The notes beneath the pieces were generated by a model. That model did not search any database and had not been told where the DNA came from. It saw only the letters and a list, made by a program, of their open reading frames with translations. This document shows, piece by piece, positions 15,939 through 23,414 of a stretch of 34,120 nt of DNA (positions are counted from its first letter, which is position 1; every line of letters starts with the position of its first letter). Origin of the DNA: Bacteroidota bacterium. Lineage in GTDB: Bacteria; Bacteroidota; Bacteroidia; Cytophagales; UBA9547. The position numbers and the translations under genes were made by a program. The stretch spans positions 1-34,120 of the forward strand of contig RDZG01000078.1 in NCBI GenBank assembly GCA_004293915.1, given 5' to 3'.

Positions 15939-17387
15939 TTACAAAATATACCTGCTCAAATCTTTGTTTTTTACCAATCCAGAAAGCCTTTTATTTACTA
16001 AATCGGCATCTATTTTTAAAACCGAACCAGGTTTTATGGTATCGGGAATTTCATACAAAAACTCGTTCAAAAGTGTACTCATCACGGTATGCAATCTTCT
16101 GGCTCCAATATTTTCGACCTCCGAATTTACTTCAAAAGCAATTTCGGCAATTTTCTCAATGGCAGAATCTTCAAAACTAATTTCAACACCTTCGGATTCC
16201 ATCAAGGCAAAATATTGTTTTGTTAAGGCATTTTTGGGAGTTTTTAAAATCAAAATAAAATCGGCTTTTGATAAACTTTGTAGCTCTACACGAATCGGAA
16301 ATCTGCCTTGTAATTCGGGAATCAAATCCGATGGTTTTGAAACATGAAACGCTCCAGCAGCTATAAACAAAATATAATCTGTATTCACAACTCCATATTT
16401 TGTGCTTACACTCGAACCTTCAACAATCGGCAATAAATCGCGTTGCACACCTTCTCGGCTCACATCTGGACCCGAACCTTTCGAACTTGAACGAGCAATT
16501 TTATCTATTTCATCTATAAAAATTATACCCGAATTTTCGGTTTTATTAATGGCTTCGATTTTCACATCTTCCATATCGATAAGCTTAGATGCTTCTTCGT
16601 CTAAAAGTATTTTTCGGGCTTCGGCAATAGTAACTTTTCGTTTTTTCTTGTTTTTAGGTAACATTCCCGAAATCATATCTTGAATGCCTTGCATAGAAGA
16701 GTCGTCCATTCCAATGGGACCTACAACACCAACATTTGTCGAAAAATGTTGCGGAACTTCAATATCAACTTTTTTATCTTCTATTTCTCTGTTTTTGAGT
16801 TTTTCTTTAAATTTATCTCTCGTGCGTTGGTTAAGCTCAATGTCTTCTGCCGATGGCTGCTCTTCTTCTGATTTTTTTAAATCAAAACCTTTCAAAACTT
16901 CCATCATATCGACCGATTTTAAATCAACTTCTTTTTTAGAAGATTTTCTTTTGGGTGGATTTGCATTTAATGGAGGAATTAATAAATCCAGAATCAATGC
17001 TTCTACAGCTTCTTCCGCTTTCTGTTTTACTTCTTCGGTTTTGCGTTTTTTAATCATGTGAACAGCTTGTTCAACCAAATCACGCACCATGCTTTCCACA
17101 TCTCTGCCCACATAACCCACTTCGGTAAATTTAGAAGCTTCAACTTTTACAAACGGTGCATCAGCCAGTTTTGCTAATCTGCGGGCAATTTCTGTTTTTC
17201 CAACACCAGTTGCTCCAATCATCAAAATATTATTTGGCATAATTTCTTTTTGCATTTCGGGAGATGCATTAAGTCTTCGCCAACGATTTCGGAGTGCAAT
17301 GGCAACGTTTCGTTTGGCATCGTGCTGACCAATTATGTATTTATCAAGTTCTTCTACTATTTGCCGTGGTGTAAGCGTATCTATCAT
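15939..17387 (-). CDS. hslU: HslU (ClpY), ATPase subunit of the HslUV protease
   Basis: HslU is the AAA+ unfoldase that feeds proteins to the HslV peptidase. With the start at MIDTLTPRQIVEELDKYIIG the protein has 482 residues; an upstream in-frame start would add 11 unlikely residues. Visible are the Walker A GATGVGKT at 58-65, the pore motif GYVGRD at 91-96, a long charged I-domain insertion, the Walker B IIFIDEIDKIA, the GRFPIRVEL region, and the C-terminal LSRYIL tail that docks into HslV. The I domain makes it longer than E. coli HslU (443 residues). hslV is not adjacent, unlike in many bacteria, so it must be elsewhere if present. Confidence 0.95.
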   Translation of the reverse strand: MIDTLTPRQIVEELDKYIIGQHDAKRNVAIALRNRWRRLNASPEMQKEIMPNNILMIGATGVGKTEIARRLAKLADAPFVKVEASKFTEVGYVGRDVESMVRDLVEQAVHMIKKRKTEEVKQKAEEAVEALILDLLIPPLNANPPKRKSSKKEVDLKSVDMMEVLKGFDLKKSEEEQPSAEDIELNQRTRDKFKEKLKNREIEDKKVDIEVPQHFSTNVGVVGPIGMDDSSMQGIQDMISGMLPKNKKKRKVTIAEARKILLDEEASKLIDMEDVKIEAINKTENSGIIFIDEIDKIARSSSKGSGPDVSREGVQRDLLPIVEGSSVSTKYGVVNTDYILFIAAGAFHVSKPSDLIPELQGRFPIRVELQSLSKADFILILKTPKNALTKQYFALMESEGVEISFEDSAIEKIAEIAFEVNSEVENIGARRLHTVMSTLLNEFLYEIPDTIKPGSVLKIDADLVNKRLSGLVKNKDLSRYIL

Positions 17388-17417
17388 TTTTGTTTTTCTG
17401 AAATCTAATTTCCACCA

Positions 17418-17451
17418 CAAAAGTAAACGATTAATTGTTTATAAACTCAAA
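17418..17451 (-). promoter_or_regulatory. Candidate hslU promoter
   Basis: On the minus strand TACTTTTG (17425-17418) matches the TAnnTTTG -7 element about 30 bases upstream of the hslU ATG. A TTTG (17451-17448) sits 22 bases further up, slightly longer than the usual spacing. No heat-shock operator such as a CIRCE-like inverted repeat was seen. Confidence 0.4.
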
Positions 17452-17519
17452 ATCAAATCATTAATTATTTCATACATTTGTCTATGTTGAAGTTTTTAAA
17501 ATCAAATTAATTTAGCTCT

Positions 17520-18527
17520 TTGAAGACCTTAAAAACCCTATTTTATTATTTTTTAATTATTGATTTTCAAAAACTGGTAAATATATTGGGTTGTTATCTC
17601 ACATTTTTTACTAAAAAAACAAACGGAAAGGCTTTGCCTTTTGCTGTATCGATCGAACCAACTACTTCGTGCAATTTGCGTTGTCCGCAGTGTATCAGTG
17701 GGTTGCGAAATTTTACACGACCTGTAGGAATGCTCGATATAGAACTTTATAAAAAAATGATTGACCAAGTTAAAAACCATGTTTTGCATCTTAATTTGTA
17801 TTTTCAAGGCGAACCATATCTCAATCCACAGTTTTTTGAGATGGTAAAATATGCTTCGAGCAATAAAATTTTTGTAATGACATCAACAAATGCTCATTTT
17901 TTAAGTTTAGAAAATGCCTTAAAAACAGTGGAAAGCGGGTTGAATAAACTCATTATTTCGATTGATGGTACTTCGCAAGAAACTTATCAAAAATACAGAA
18001 TTGGTGGCGAACTCGACAAAGTAAAACAAGGTATTGAAAATATAATTGAAGCAAAAAAACAACTAAAAAACAAGCGATTGGCTGTCGTTTTGCAGTTTGT
18101 AATTTTTAAACACAATCAACACGAAATCGAAGAAATTAAGGCTTTTGCCAAAAAACATAAAAACATAGATTTTCAATTAAAAACAGCACAAATATATGAT
18201 TATGAACAAGATACAGATTTTATTCCAACAGAAACTGAATTTGCACGATACAAAAAAAATGCGTTGGGCACGTTTGAATTAAAACATAAAATCGAAAACA
18301 AATGTTGGAAAATGTGGCATTCGGCAGTTATCACTTGGGATGGAACTGTGGTGCCTTGTTGTTTTGATAAAGATGCTAACCATGCGATGGGAAACATCAA
18401 AAACCTTACTTTTAGTGAAATTTGGAAAAGCCAAAACTATAAAAACTTTAGAAATCAATTATTAGAAAATCGCACCGAAATCCAAATGTGCAAAAACTGC
18501 ACAGAAGGTGCTTCGGTTTTTGCATAA
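17520..18527 (+). CDS. Radical SAM protein with SPASM-type C-terminal domain
   Basis: The 335-residue enzyme binds a SAM-cleaving 4Fe-4S cluster through C51, C55 and C58 (CNLRCPQC). The segment IEPTTSCNLRCPQC and the later LNLYFQGEPYLNPQF (glycine-rich SAM-binding strand) are typical. A SPASM region follows with a cysteine near ENKCWKMW, CC in GTVVPCCFDKD, and C-x2-C in MCKNCTEG, likely an auxiliary cluster. The start is TTG at 17520, and the extra 40 residues before the core resemble the N terminus of this Bacteroidota subgroup. The substrate is unknown, and no precursor peptide is evident nearby. Its last codons and 3' flank are duplicated at 19356-19431. Confidence 0.85.
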   Translation: MKTLKTLFYYFLIIDFQKLVNILGCYLTFFTKKTNGKALPFAVSIEPTTSCNLRCPQCISGLRNFTRPVGMLDIELYKKMIDQVKNHVLHLNLYFQGEPYLNPQFFEMVKYASSNKIFVMTSTNAHFLSLENALKTVESGLNKLIISIDGTSQETYQKYRIGGELDKVKQGIENIIEAKKQLKNKRLAVVLQFVIFKHNQHEIEEIKAFAKKHKNIDFQLKTAQIYDYEQDTDFIPTETEFARYKKNALGTFELKHKIENKCWKMWHSAVITWDGTVVPCCFDKDANHAMGNIKNLTFSEIWKSQNYKNFRNQLLENRTEIQMCKNCTEGASVFA

Positions 18528-18585
18528 TATTTTTCAAAATTTAGATTCTGTTTTCAAAATAAATGTTTTAATTGCTCAAAAGATA
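18511..18585 (+). repeat. 75-bp direct repeat, copy 1 (3' end of radical SAM gene)
   Basis: This stretch covers the last codons of the radical SAM gene (SVFA-stop) and 58 bases downstream. It recurs at 19356-19431 with one substitution (C for T) and one extra T in a T run. The two copies bracket the DUF6934-like module. Confidence 0.9.
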
Positions 18586-18628
18586 ATTTTAGAATGTGCC
18601 TTTTTTTACAACAAAAAATATACTTTAA

Positions 18629-19084
18629 ATGAAAAATGAAACATATGAAATATCGCATTTAGAGGGGGATTTGCTATATATGTTTTTTAGTATTGGTAAA
18701 AATGGCATTGTACCAAAAGTAGTCGAGTATCAATGTGTTGATAAAGATGTTTATAACCTGGCTTTTGGCGATTTAGATATAATAAATAATACTGTAAACG
18801 ATAAAATTGTAACAAATAATGGTGATACAATTAAAGTTATTTCATCTGTGATTCAAACTATACCATTATTTTTTAAAATTCACCCAAAAGCTACAGTTTT
18901 GTTTACAGGTAGCAATATTTTACGAACAAAATTATATAATCGAATTTTAAAGATGTATATAAACGATTTTTGTGATTTATATGAGATTAATGGAATTGTT
19001 GAAGGAGAGAAATCGTTTTCAAAATTTGATATTTCAAAAAATTATAATCAATTTAGTATAAAATTAATTAACTATGAAAATTGA
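18629..19084 (+). CDS. DUF6934-like protein
   Basis: The 151-residue soluble protein matches my recollection of DUF6934, a family largely confined to Bacteroidota: a GKNGIVPKVVEYQ strand, YNLAFGDLD, DKIVTNNGDTIKVISSV and VLFTGSNILRTKLYNR. No catalytic motif or membrane segment is visible and the function is unknown. The end overlaps a 46-codon gene by 11 bases in another frame, a toxin-antitoxin-like arrangement. The pair is bracketed by the 75-bp direct repeats, and a HEPN/MNT toxin-antitoxin pair lies next door. The gene has no clear promoter match. Confidence 0.72.
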   Translation: MKNETYEISHLEGDLLYMFFSIGKNGIVPKVVEYQCVDKDVYNLAFGDLDIINNTVNDKIVTNNGDTIKVISSVIQTIPLFFKIHPKATVLFTGSNILRTKLYNRILKMYINDFCDLYEINGIVEGEKSFSKFDISKNYNQFSIKLINYEN

Positions 19085-19214
19085 TTCCAATACATTAGTG
19101 CTTAATCCTAAAGTGCTATTGACTAATTTGAGAAAAAAGCATGGTAACAAAAGCATTTTTCCAGAAAGTGCTGAAGCTGCAAAAAAAATTGCAATGCTAA
19201 TAAAAAAAAATTAG
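19074..19214 (+). CDS. 46-residue basic partner of the DUF6934-like protein
   Basis: The frame starts at an ATG within the end of the DUF6934-like gene (11-base overlap) and ends with TAG at 19212-19214. The product is soluble, lysine-rich (KIDSNTLVLNPKVLLTNLRKK and AAKKIAMLIKKN) and probably mostly helical. I recognise no family. Coupling to the upstream gene suggests they work together; the small size and charge would suit an antitoxin or toxin, but this is inference. Confidence 0.5.
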   Translation: MKIDSNTLVLNPKVLLTNLRKKHGNKSIFPESAEAAKKIAMLIKKN

Positions 19215-19233
19215 CAACAATAAATAATGCTAA

Positions 19234-19332
19234 GTTATCAAAACCATCAAATGATAACATAGTAACAAGTAATTTTTAGCTGATAACAAAAAGCCAAGCT
19301 TCACATGAAACACGTTTGATTTATGTTATCAG
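19234..19332. repeat. Cluster of TGATAAC / GTTATCA inverted motifs
   Basis: The motif occurs as GTTATCA (19234-19240), TGATAAC (19252-19258), TGATAAC (19281-19287) and GTTATCA (19325-19331). The first two can form a hairpin. The last two are part of a 9-bp inverted repeat CTGATAACA/TGTTATCAG enclosing 35 bases. They lie between the 46-codon gene and the second 75-bp repeat copy, where nothing else is coded. They could be a terminator, a repressor site or recombination end sequences. Confidence 0.6.
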
Positions 19333-19355
19333 AAGACTCCAACAAAAAAATAAGA

Positions 19356-19431
19356 CTTTGGTTTTTGCATAATATTTTTTCAAAATTTAGATTCTGTTTT
19401 CAAAATAAATGTTTTAATTGCTCAAAAGATA
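19356..19431 (+). repeat. 75-bp direct repeat, copy 2
   Basis: This is a near-identical copy of 18511-18585, including the end of the radical SAM reading frame and its stop codon, but with no gene body upstream. It sits 25 bases before the MntA-like gene, so it forms the right edge of the DUF6934 module and the left edge of the next toxin-antitoxin pair. Confidence 0.9.
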
Positions 19432-19456
19432 TAATTATATCAAAGTATAACAAAAC

Positions 19457-19753
19457 ATGCTAGATAAAACAACTATTTTATATCAACTAAATGCTATAAA
19501 GGCAGATTTACATAAATTTGGAGTAACTCAATTGGGCTTATTTGGTTCTTACAGCAATGATACGGCTACCAAAAATAGCGATATCGATGTTTTGATAGAC
19601 TTTGAGCCAACTCAAGAAACCTTTGATAATTTAATGGCTACTTGTGCAATTTTAGAGCAAACTTTTAAGTTAAATAAAGTTGATGTTATTACTAAAAATG
19701 GCTTAAGCAAATACATTTCTCCATATATTTTAAAACAAACTATATATGTATAA
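19457..19753 (+). CDS. MNT-domain nucleotidyltransferase antitoxin (MntA-like)
   Basis: The 98-residue protein is a minimal nucleotidyltransferase. It has GLFGSYS at about 27-33 (G30-S31), the metal-binding pair D42 and D44 in NSDIDVLIDF, and the third aspartate D76 in KVDVITK. MntA-type enzymes in known HEPN/MNT modules silence the toxin by adding AMP groups to it. The next gene encodes the HEPN partner and overlaps by 8 bases, the typical order for this module. A related but decayed gene is at 9362-9659. All core residues are intact here. Confidence 0.88.
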   Translation: MLDKTTILYQLNAIKADLHKFGVTQLGLFGSYSNDTATKNSDIDVLIDFEPTQETFDNLMATCAILEQTFKLNKVDVITKNGLSKYISPYILKQTIYV

Positions 19754-20099
19754 GGAATATAAAGAAGTCTTAAATCATATTTTAGAAGAATGTAATTACC
19801 TACTTTCAGCGATAAATAATGCAAATATTGATAAAGATGTTTATTTAAGAGATGAAACCTTAAAAAGAGCTACAGTTAGAAGTTTAGAAATCATAGGCGA
19901 AGCCACTAAAAAAATTCCTGATGATTTAAAACAAAAAATATCATCTGTAAAATGGAAAGAAATGGCAGGAATGAGAGATAGACTTATTCATGATTATATG
20001 GGTACAAATTATAATATTGTTTGGGATGTTATAAAAAACAAGATTCCAGTATTGAAAAATCAAATAGAATATGCTATTTCTAATAAACTTTTAGATTAA
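19746..20099 (+). CDS. HEPN-domain ribonuclease toxin (HepT-like, DUF86)
   Basis: The 117-residue helical protein carries the RX4H-X-Y active motif as R77-DRLI-H82-D-Y84 in GMRDRLIHDYMG. Other family marks are RATVRSLEIIGEATKKIP and KEMAGMRD. HepT toxins cut RNA, and the tyrosine is the residue AMPylated by MntA in characterised pairs. It overlaps the antitoxin gene by 8 bases. It is the intact toxin of the accessory islet between the radical SAM gene and the M1 peptidase. Confidence 0.9.
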   Translation: MYKEYKEVLNHILEECNYLLSAINNANIDKDVYLRDETLKRATVRSLEIIGEATKKIPDDLKQKISSVKWKEMAGMRDRLIHDYMGTNYNIVWDVIKNKIPVLKNQIEYAISNKLLD

Positions 20100-20123
20100 A
20101 TTATAAAGATATCTACTAAATTA

Positions 20124-22652
20124 ATGAACAAAATTTTAATTGCTTTTCTTACACTTTATTTATTAGTTGGGTGTTCAATTTTTAAGAAAAAAAAGGAAGT
20201 TGATACCTCAGAATCCGAAAATTATGTGCCAAATTGGGTACAACCAAAGTACACATATAAACCCTCTCGCACACGAGAAATCGATATTTTGCATACCAAA
20301 CTCGAAGTAAATTTCGATTGGAAAGCCAAAACCATGAATGGTAAAGCTACTTTAACCTTAAAGCCTTATTATTATCCTATCGACACTATAAAAATTGATG
20401 CTAAATCGTTTATAATCAATAAAATAGAAATTCTAAATGGTACAGAAAAATCTAAAGTTGATTTTAAATACGATAATAAAAAAATAAGTATTCCATTATC
20501 AAAAAAACTTACGAAAGATGATAAAATCACATACTTTATAGATTATGTGGCTCAACCTGAAGTATATAAAAAAACGAATACGGTTTCGGGCATTGCCATA
20601 ACAGATGATAAAGGTTTGTATTTTATTGTTCCCGATTCTTTAAACCCAGATAAACCTTACCAAATTTGGACACAAGGCGAACCCGAAAGCAGTTCTTGTT
20701 GGTTTCCAACTATAGATTCGCCAAACGAAAAATCAACACAAGAAATGTATATCACTGTTGATAAAAAATACAAAACACTATCGAATGGCGAATTGGTATA
20801 TAGTACTGAAAATCAAGATGGTACACGTACAGATTATTGGAAACAAACCTTGCCACACGCACCTTATTTATTTATGTTAGCTATTGGCGATTTTGCGATT
20901 ATAAAAGATAAATGGCGAAATATTGATGTCAATTATTATGTAGAACCAAAGTTTGAAAAGCACGCCAAAAAGATTTTTGGAAACACCCCAGAAATGATTG
21001 AATTTTATTCTAAAAAGTTAAATTATCCATATCCTTGGGCAAAATACAGTTCGATTGTAGTTCGAGATTATGTTTCAGGGGCAATGGAAAACACATCTGC
21101 CACTGTTTTTATGGAACAAGTGCAACGAACCGACAGAGAATTGCTCGATATGTCGTACGAAAGTGTGTTGGCACACGAGCTTTTTCATCACTGGTTTGGC
21201 GATTTGGTTACGTGCGAATCGTGGGCAAATTTACCACTTAATGAATCTTTTGCCGATTATTCCGAATATTTGTGGGAGGAATATAAATATGGAAAAGATG
21301 CTGCAGATTATTTGCGTCAAAATTCTTTGGACCAATATTTTTGGGAAGCAGAATCGAAACGTGTGCCACTGATTCGGTATCGAAACAAAGACATTGAGGA
21401 TATGTTTGATAGCCATTCGTATGCCAAAGGCGGTACAATTTTGCACATGCTCCGCAATTATGTTGGCGATGAAGCTTTTTTTGAATCTCTTTCGCTTTAT
21501 CTCAAAACAAATGCATACAAAACAGTCGAAATTCATAATTTAAGACTAGCTTTTGAAGAAACCACAGGCGAAGATTTAAACTGGTTTTTTAATCAATGGT
21601 TTCTTTCGCCTGGGCATCCCGTTTTGTATGTAAACCATATGGTCGAAAATAGTAAACTCAAACTCACTGTAAATCAGGCACAAGACTCGGTTTACACACC
21701 AATTTATAAATTACCAATTACAGTTTCGCTTTATTTTGCTGGAAAAAAAGAGGATAAAAATATTGTAATAAACCAAGCAAATCAGCAGTTTGAATTTGAT
21801 ATTTCTGGAAATTTGGAAGCCATAAACTTCGATAGTAAAGCACAGCTAACTGGCAAAATTTCGCACATAAAATCTACACAAGAGTTTATAAATCAATACT
21901 ATAAATCAGAAAAATATTTGCACAAATACGAAGCATTATATGATTTAAGATCAAAATTAGATTCAGCAGGAGTGTTTGATGTTTTTGTTAAAGCCACTGA
22001 AGATGGTTTTTGGAAATTACGAGAAATGGCTTTAGAAACGATTGTAAGTGCAAAAAAACAAGACACCGCAAAAGTAACTTTGATATTGGCAAATAAAGCC
22101 GAATTTGATAAAAACAAAACCGTAAAAGCAACAGCAATAGCACTTTTGGCAGAAAAAAAACGCCAAAATTATGTTTCTATTTATGAAAAAGGGATGCAAG
22201 ATAGTTCGTATCAAATGGCAGCAAAATCGCTTTTGGCTTATCTCAAACTTGATGCAAACAATGCTACGGAAAAAATAAAACAATTTGAAAATGAAAAAAA
22301 TATGGAAATTGTTTTGGCATTAGCCGAGTATTATTCTGCTAAAAAAGATAGTATTTATGCCGCTTGGTATTCTAATAAAATTAAAGAAAACAATGGCGAA
22401 AATATTTATAGTTTAATCCAACATTATGGAACTTACACTTCGAAACAAAAAGACACAACATTACAAAAAAAATGTGCCAACGAATTAGTCGTTTTGGCAA
22501 AAACGCACAAATCGCCATGGGCTAGGTATGCTGCATATCAATGTGTTACACAAATTAGTGTAATTGACACTACTTACAAACCTATTTTAAAAGAAATTGC
22601 CAAAGGCGAAACACACGAACGTTTGAAACAAATTTATGATGATGCAAAATAG
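20124..22652 (+). CDS. M1-family zinc aminopeptidase, lipoprotein
   Basis: The 842-residue enzyme removes N-terminal amino acids from peptides. Its lipoprotein signal ends in LVGC with C17 lipidated, so it is held at the envelope. The exopeptidase motif GAMEN is at 319-323 and the zinc site HELFH is at 351-355, with the third ligand E374, giving the exact HExxHx18E pattern (NESFADY). The C-terminal 250 residues look helical and armadillo-like, as in other M1 enzymes. The gene begins 24 bases after the HEPN gene, but the strand and spacing look coincidental. A strong bidirectional terminator follows. Confidence 0.94.
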   Translation: MNKILIAFLTLYLLVGCSIFKKKKEVDTSESENYVPNWVQPKYTYKPSRTREIDILHTKLEVNFDWKAKTMNGKATLTLKPYYYPIDTIKIDAKSFIINKIEILNGTEKSKVDFKYDNKKISIPLSKKLTKDDKITYFIDYVAQPEVYKKTNTVSGIAITDDKGLYFIVPDSLNPDKPYQIWTQGEPESSSCWFPTIDSPNEKSTQEMYITVDKKYKTLSNGELVYSTENQDGTRTDYWKQTLPHAPYLFMLAIGDFAIIKDKWRNIDVNYYVEPKFEKHAKKIFGNTPEMIEFYSKKLNYPYPWAKYSSIVVRDYVSGAMENTSATVFMEQVQRTDRELLDMSYESVLAHELFHHWFGDLVTCESWANLPLNESFADYSEYLWEEYKYGKDAADYLRQNSLDQYFWEAESKRVPLIRYRNKDIEDMFDSHSYAKGGTILHMLRNYVGDEAFFESLSLYLKTNAYKTVEIHNLRLAFEETTGEDLNWFFNQWFLSPGHPVLYVNHMVENSKLKLTVNQAQDSVYTPIYKLPITVSLYFAGKKEDKNIVINQANQQFEFDISGNLEAINFDSKAQLTGKISHIKSTQEFINQYYKSEKYLHKYEALYDLRSKLDSAGVFDVFVKATEDGFWKLREMALETIVSAKKQDTAKVTLILANKAEFDKNKTVKATAIALLAEKKRQNYVSIYEKGMQDSSYQMAAKSLLAYLKLDANNATEKIKQFENEKNMEIVLALAEYYSAKKDSIYAAWYSNKIKENNGENIYSLIQHYGTYTSKQKDTTLQKKCANELVVLAKTHKSPWARYAAYQCVTQISVIDTTYKPILKEIAKGETHERLKQIYDDAK

Positions 22653-22666
22653 GTGTTATTTCTGAT

Positions 22667-22720
22667 TTAATCTTTTAAGCAATTTTTATGCTTTTCTATA
22701 AAAATCGCTTAAAAGATTAA
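22667..22720. terminator. Bidirectional terminator between convergent genes
   Basis: Two 23-base arms (22667-22689 and 22698-22720) pair with a single mismatch around an 8-base loop (GCTTTTCT). The arms begin TTAATCTTTTAAGC and end GCTTAAAAGATTAA. It lies between the M1 peptidase stop and the small lipoprotein stop, so it can end both transcripts. Confidence 0.8.
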
Positions 22721-22734
22721 AGATTTTAAACTTG

Positions 22735-22917
22735 CTATTTGTATTCACATTTGCCACCAGCAAATGCCACACCAATCGTTCTGGCAGCACATTCATTTTC
22801 TGTTTCTGTATACTTACTAGCCACCCCTTTGTCGTCAGTACAATTACAAGCTTTTGAAGCACATGAAGCTAATGTTGAAACTACTGCGATAGATACAATT
22901 AGAATTAATTTTTTCAT
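22735..22917 (-). CDS. Small cysteine-containing lipoprotein
   Basis: The 60-residue protein has a lipoprotein signal with a lipobox-like LASC at residues 16-19. The mature part has about 41 residues and four more cysteines (KACNCTDDKG, ENECAAR, GGKCEYK), which could form disulfides. This resembles small Bacteroidota lipoproteins sometimes annotated only as hypothetical. The function is unknown. It is alone, convergent with the M1 gene, with 106 bases upstream to the hairpin at 22990. Confidence 0.65.
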   Translation of the reverse strand: MKKLILIVSIAVVSTLASCASKACNCTDDKGVASKYTETENECAARTIGVAFAGGKCEYK

Positions 22918-22989
22918 TGGTTTTTATATTTTAAGTTAACAATAAGCAATGTTATTGAAAGGTTTTTTGATATAAAAAAATGAGTTGTG

Positions 22990-23023
22990 AAGTGGCTTTT
23001 TTTGTATGTGAAAGCCACTTTTG
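22990..23023. terminator. Hairpin with T run (terminator-like)
   Basis: AAGTGGCTTT (22990-22999) pairs with AAAGCCACTT (23011-23020) around an 11-base loop, followed by TTG. It is upstream of the small lipoprotein gene and at the edge of the repeat region. It has the shape of an intrinsic terminator, but no plus-strand gene ends nearby, so it may be a stray or part of the repeat region. Confidence 0.45.
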
Positions 23024-23103
23024 TTTACTGCTTCTTTGGGTAGGTGGAAATTTGCAATCTACTGTGCGTCAAGGTTTCTTTTACCGTAGAAAGTTTGTCG
23101 CTA

Positions 23104-23297
23104 TGGAGCAGGAAGCTTTCCCACACTAGGAATTTGTTCCTGCGTTGTGCAGGAAGCTTTCCCACACTAAGAATTTGTTCTCGCACTAGAGCGGCAAGCT
23201 TTCCCACATCAGGAATTTGTTCCTGCACTAGAGCGGCAAGCTTTCCCATACTAGGAATTTGTTCTCGCACTAGAGCGGCAAGCTTTTCCATACTAGG
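23104..23297. repeat. Tandem repeat, 42-bp period, about 4.5 units
   Basis: The core AAGCTTT recurs at 23113, 23154, 23196, 23238 and 23280, giving spacings of 41, 42, 42 and 42. Each unit has a near-palindrome AGCTTTCC, then GGAATTTGTTCC (itself an inverted repeat), then CACTAGAGCGG. The minus strand reads an open frame through it as a 14-residue repeat (GKLAALVREQI), but the frame has no export signal, and a 42-bp period keeps any frame open, so I treat it as a DNA repeat. The surrounding 22918-23414 region holds no convincing gene. Confidence 0.85.
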
Positions 23298-23385
23298 TTT
23301 TTCATGCTGCTGATAATCGTTCTGTAAGACATAATTGATTAACGCTTACCAAGTTCTCCCCCAAACCCTTTTTATAGTGCGTAAG

Positions 23386-23411
23386 CAAAAGCCCCCTTCG
23401 GGGGTTTGGGG
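23386..23411 (-). terminator. Terminator of the T9SS protein gene
   Basis: On the minus strand GCCCCC and GGGGGC pair around an AAACCCCCGAA loop and run into TTTTGC, just after the stop of the T9SS protein gene. A second, shorter pairing (CCCCC-TTCG-GGGGG) competes. The structure is strong and fits an intrinsic terminator. Confidence 0.75.
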
Positions 23412-23414
23412 GCT

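Noticed and set aside
15964-17061. Long open frames opposite hslU
   Set aside because: They are antisense shadows of the conserved hslU coding sequence and have no recognisable domains or starts in context.
17520-19214. Radical SAM/SPASM gene plus small downstream genes as a peptide-modifying (RiPP) cluster
   Set aside because: The small gene is coupled to the DUF6934-like gene and lies beyond the duplicated 75-bp boundary; no precursor features such as a leader with a Cys- or Gly-rich core were seen.
23025-23291. 88-codon minus-strand frame across the tandem repeat as a gene
   Set aside because: The period is a multiple of 3, so an open frame is expected by chance; there is no signal peptide or domain, and the frame degenerates outside the repeat.
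23104-23297. Possible CRISPR array in the repeated region
   Set aside because: The 42-bp units are contiguous, with no unique spacers, so it is a tandem repeat.
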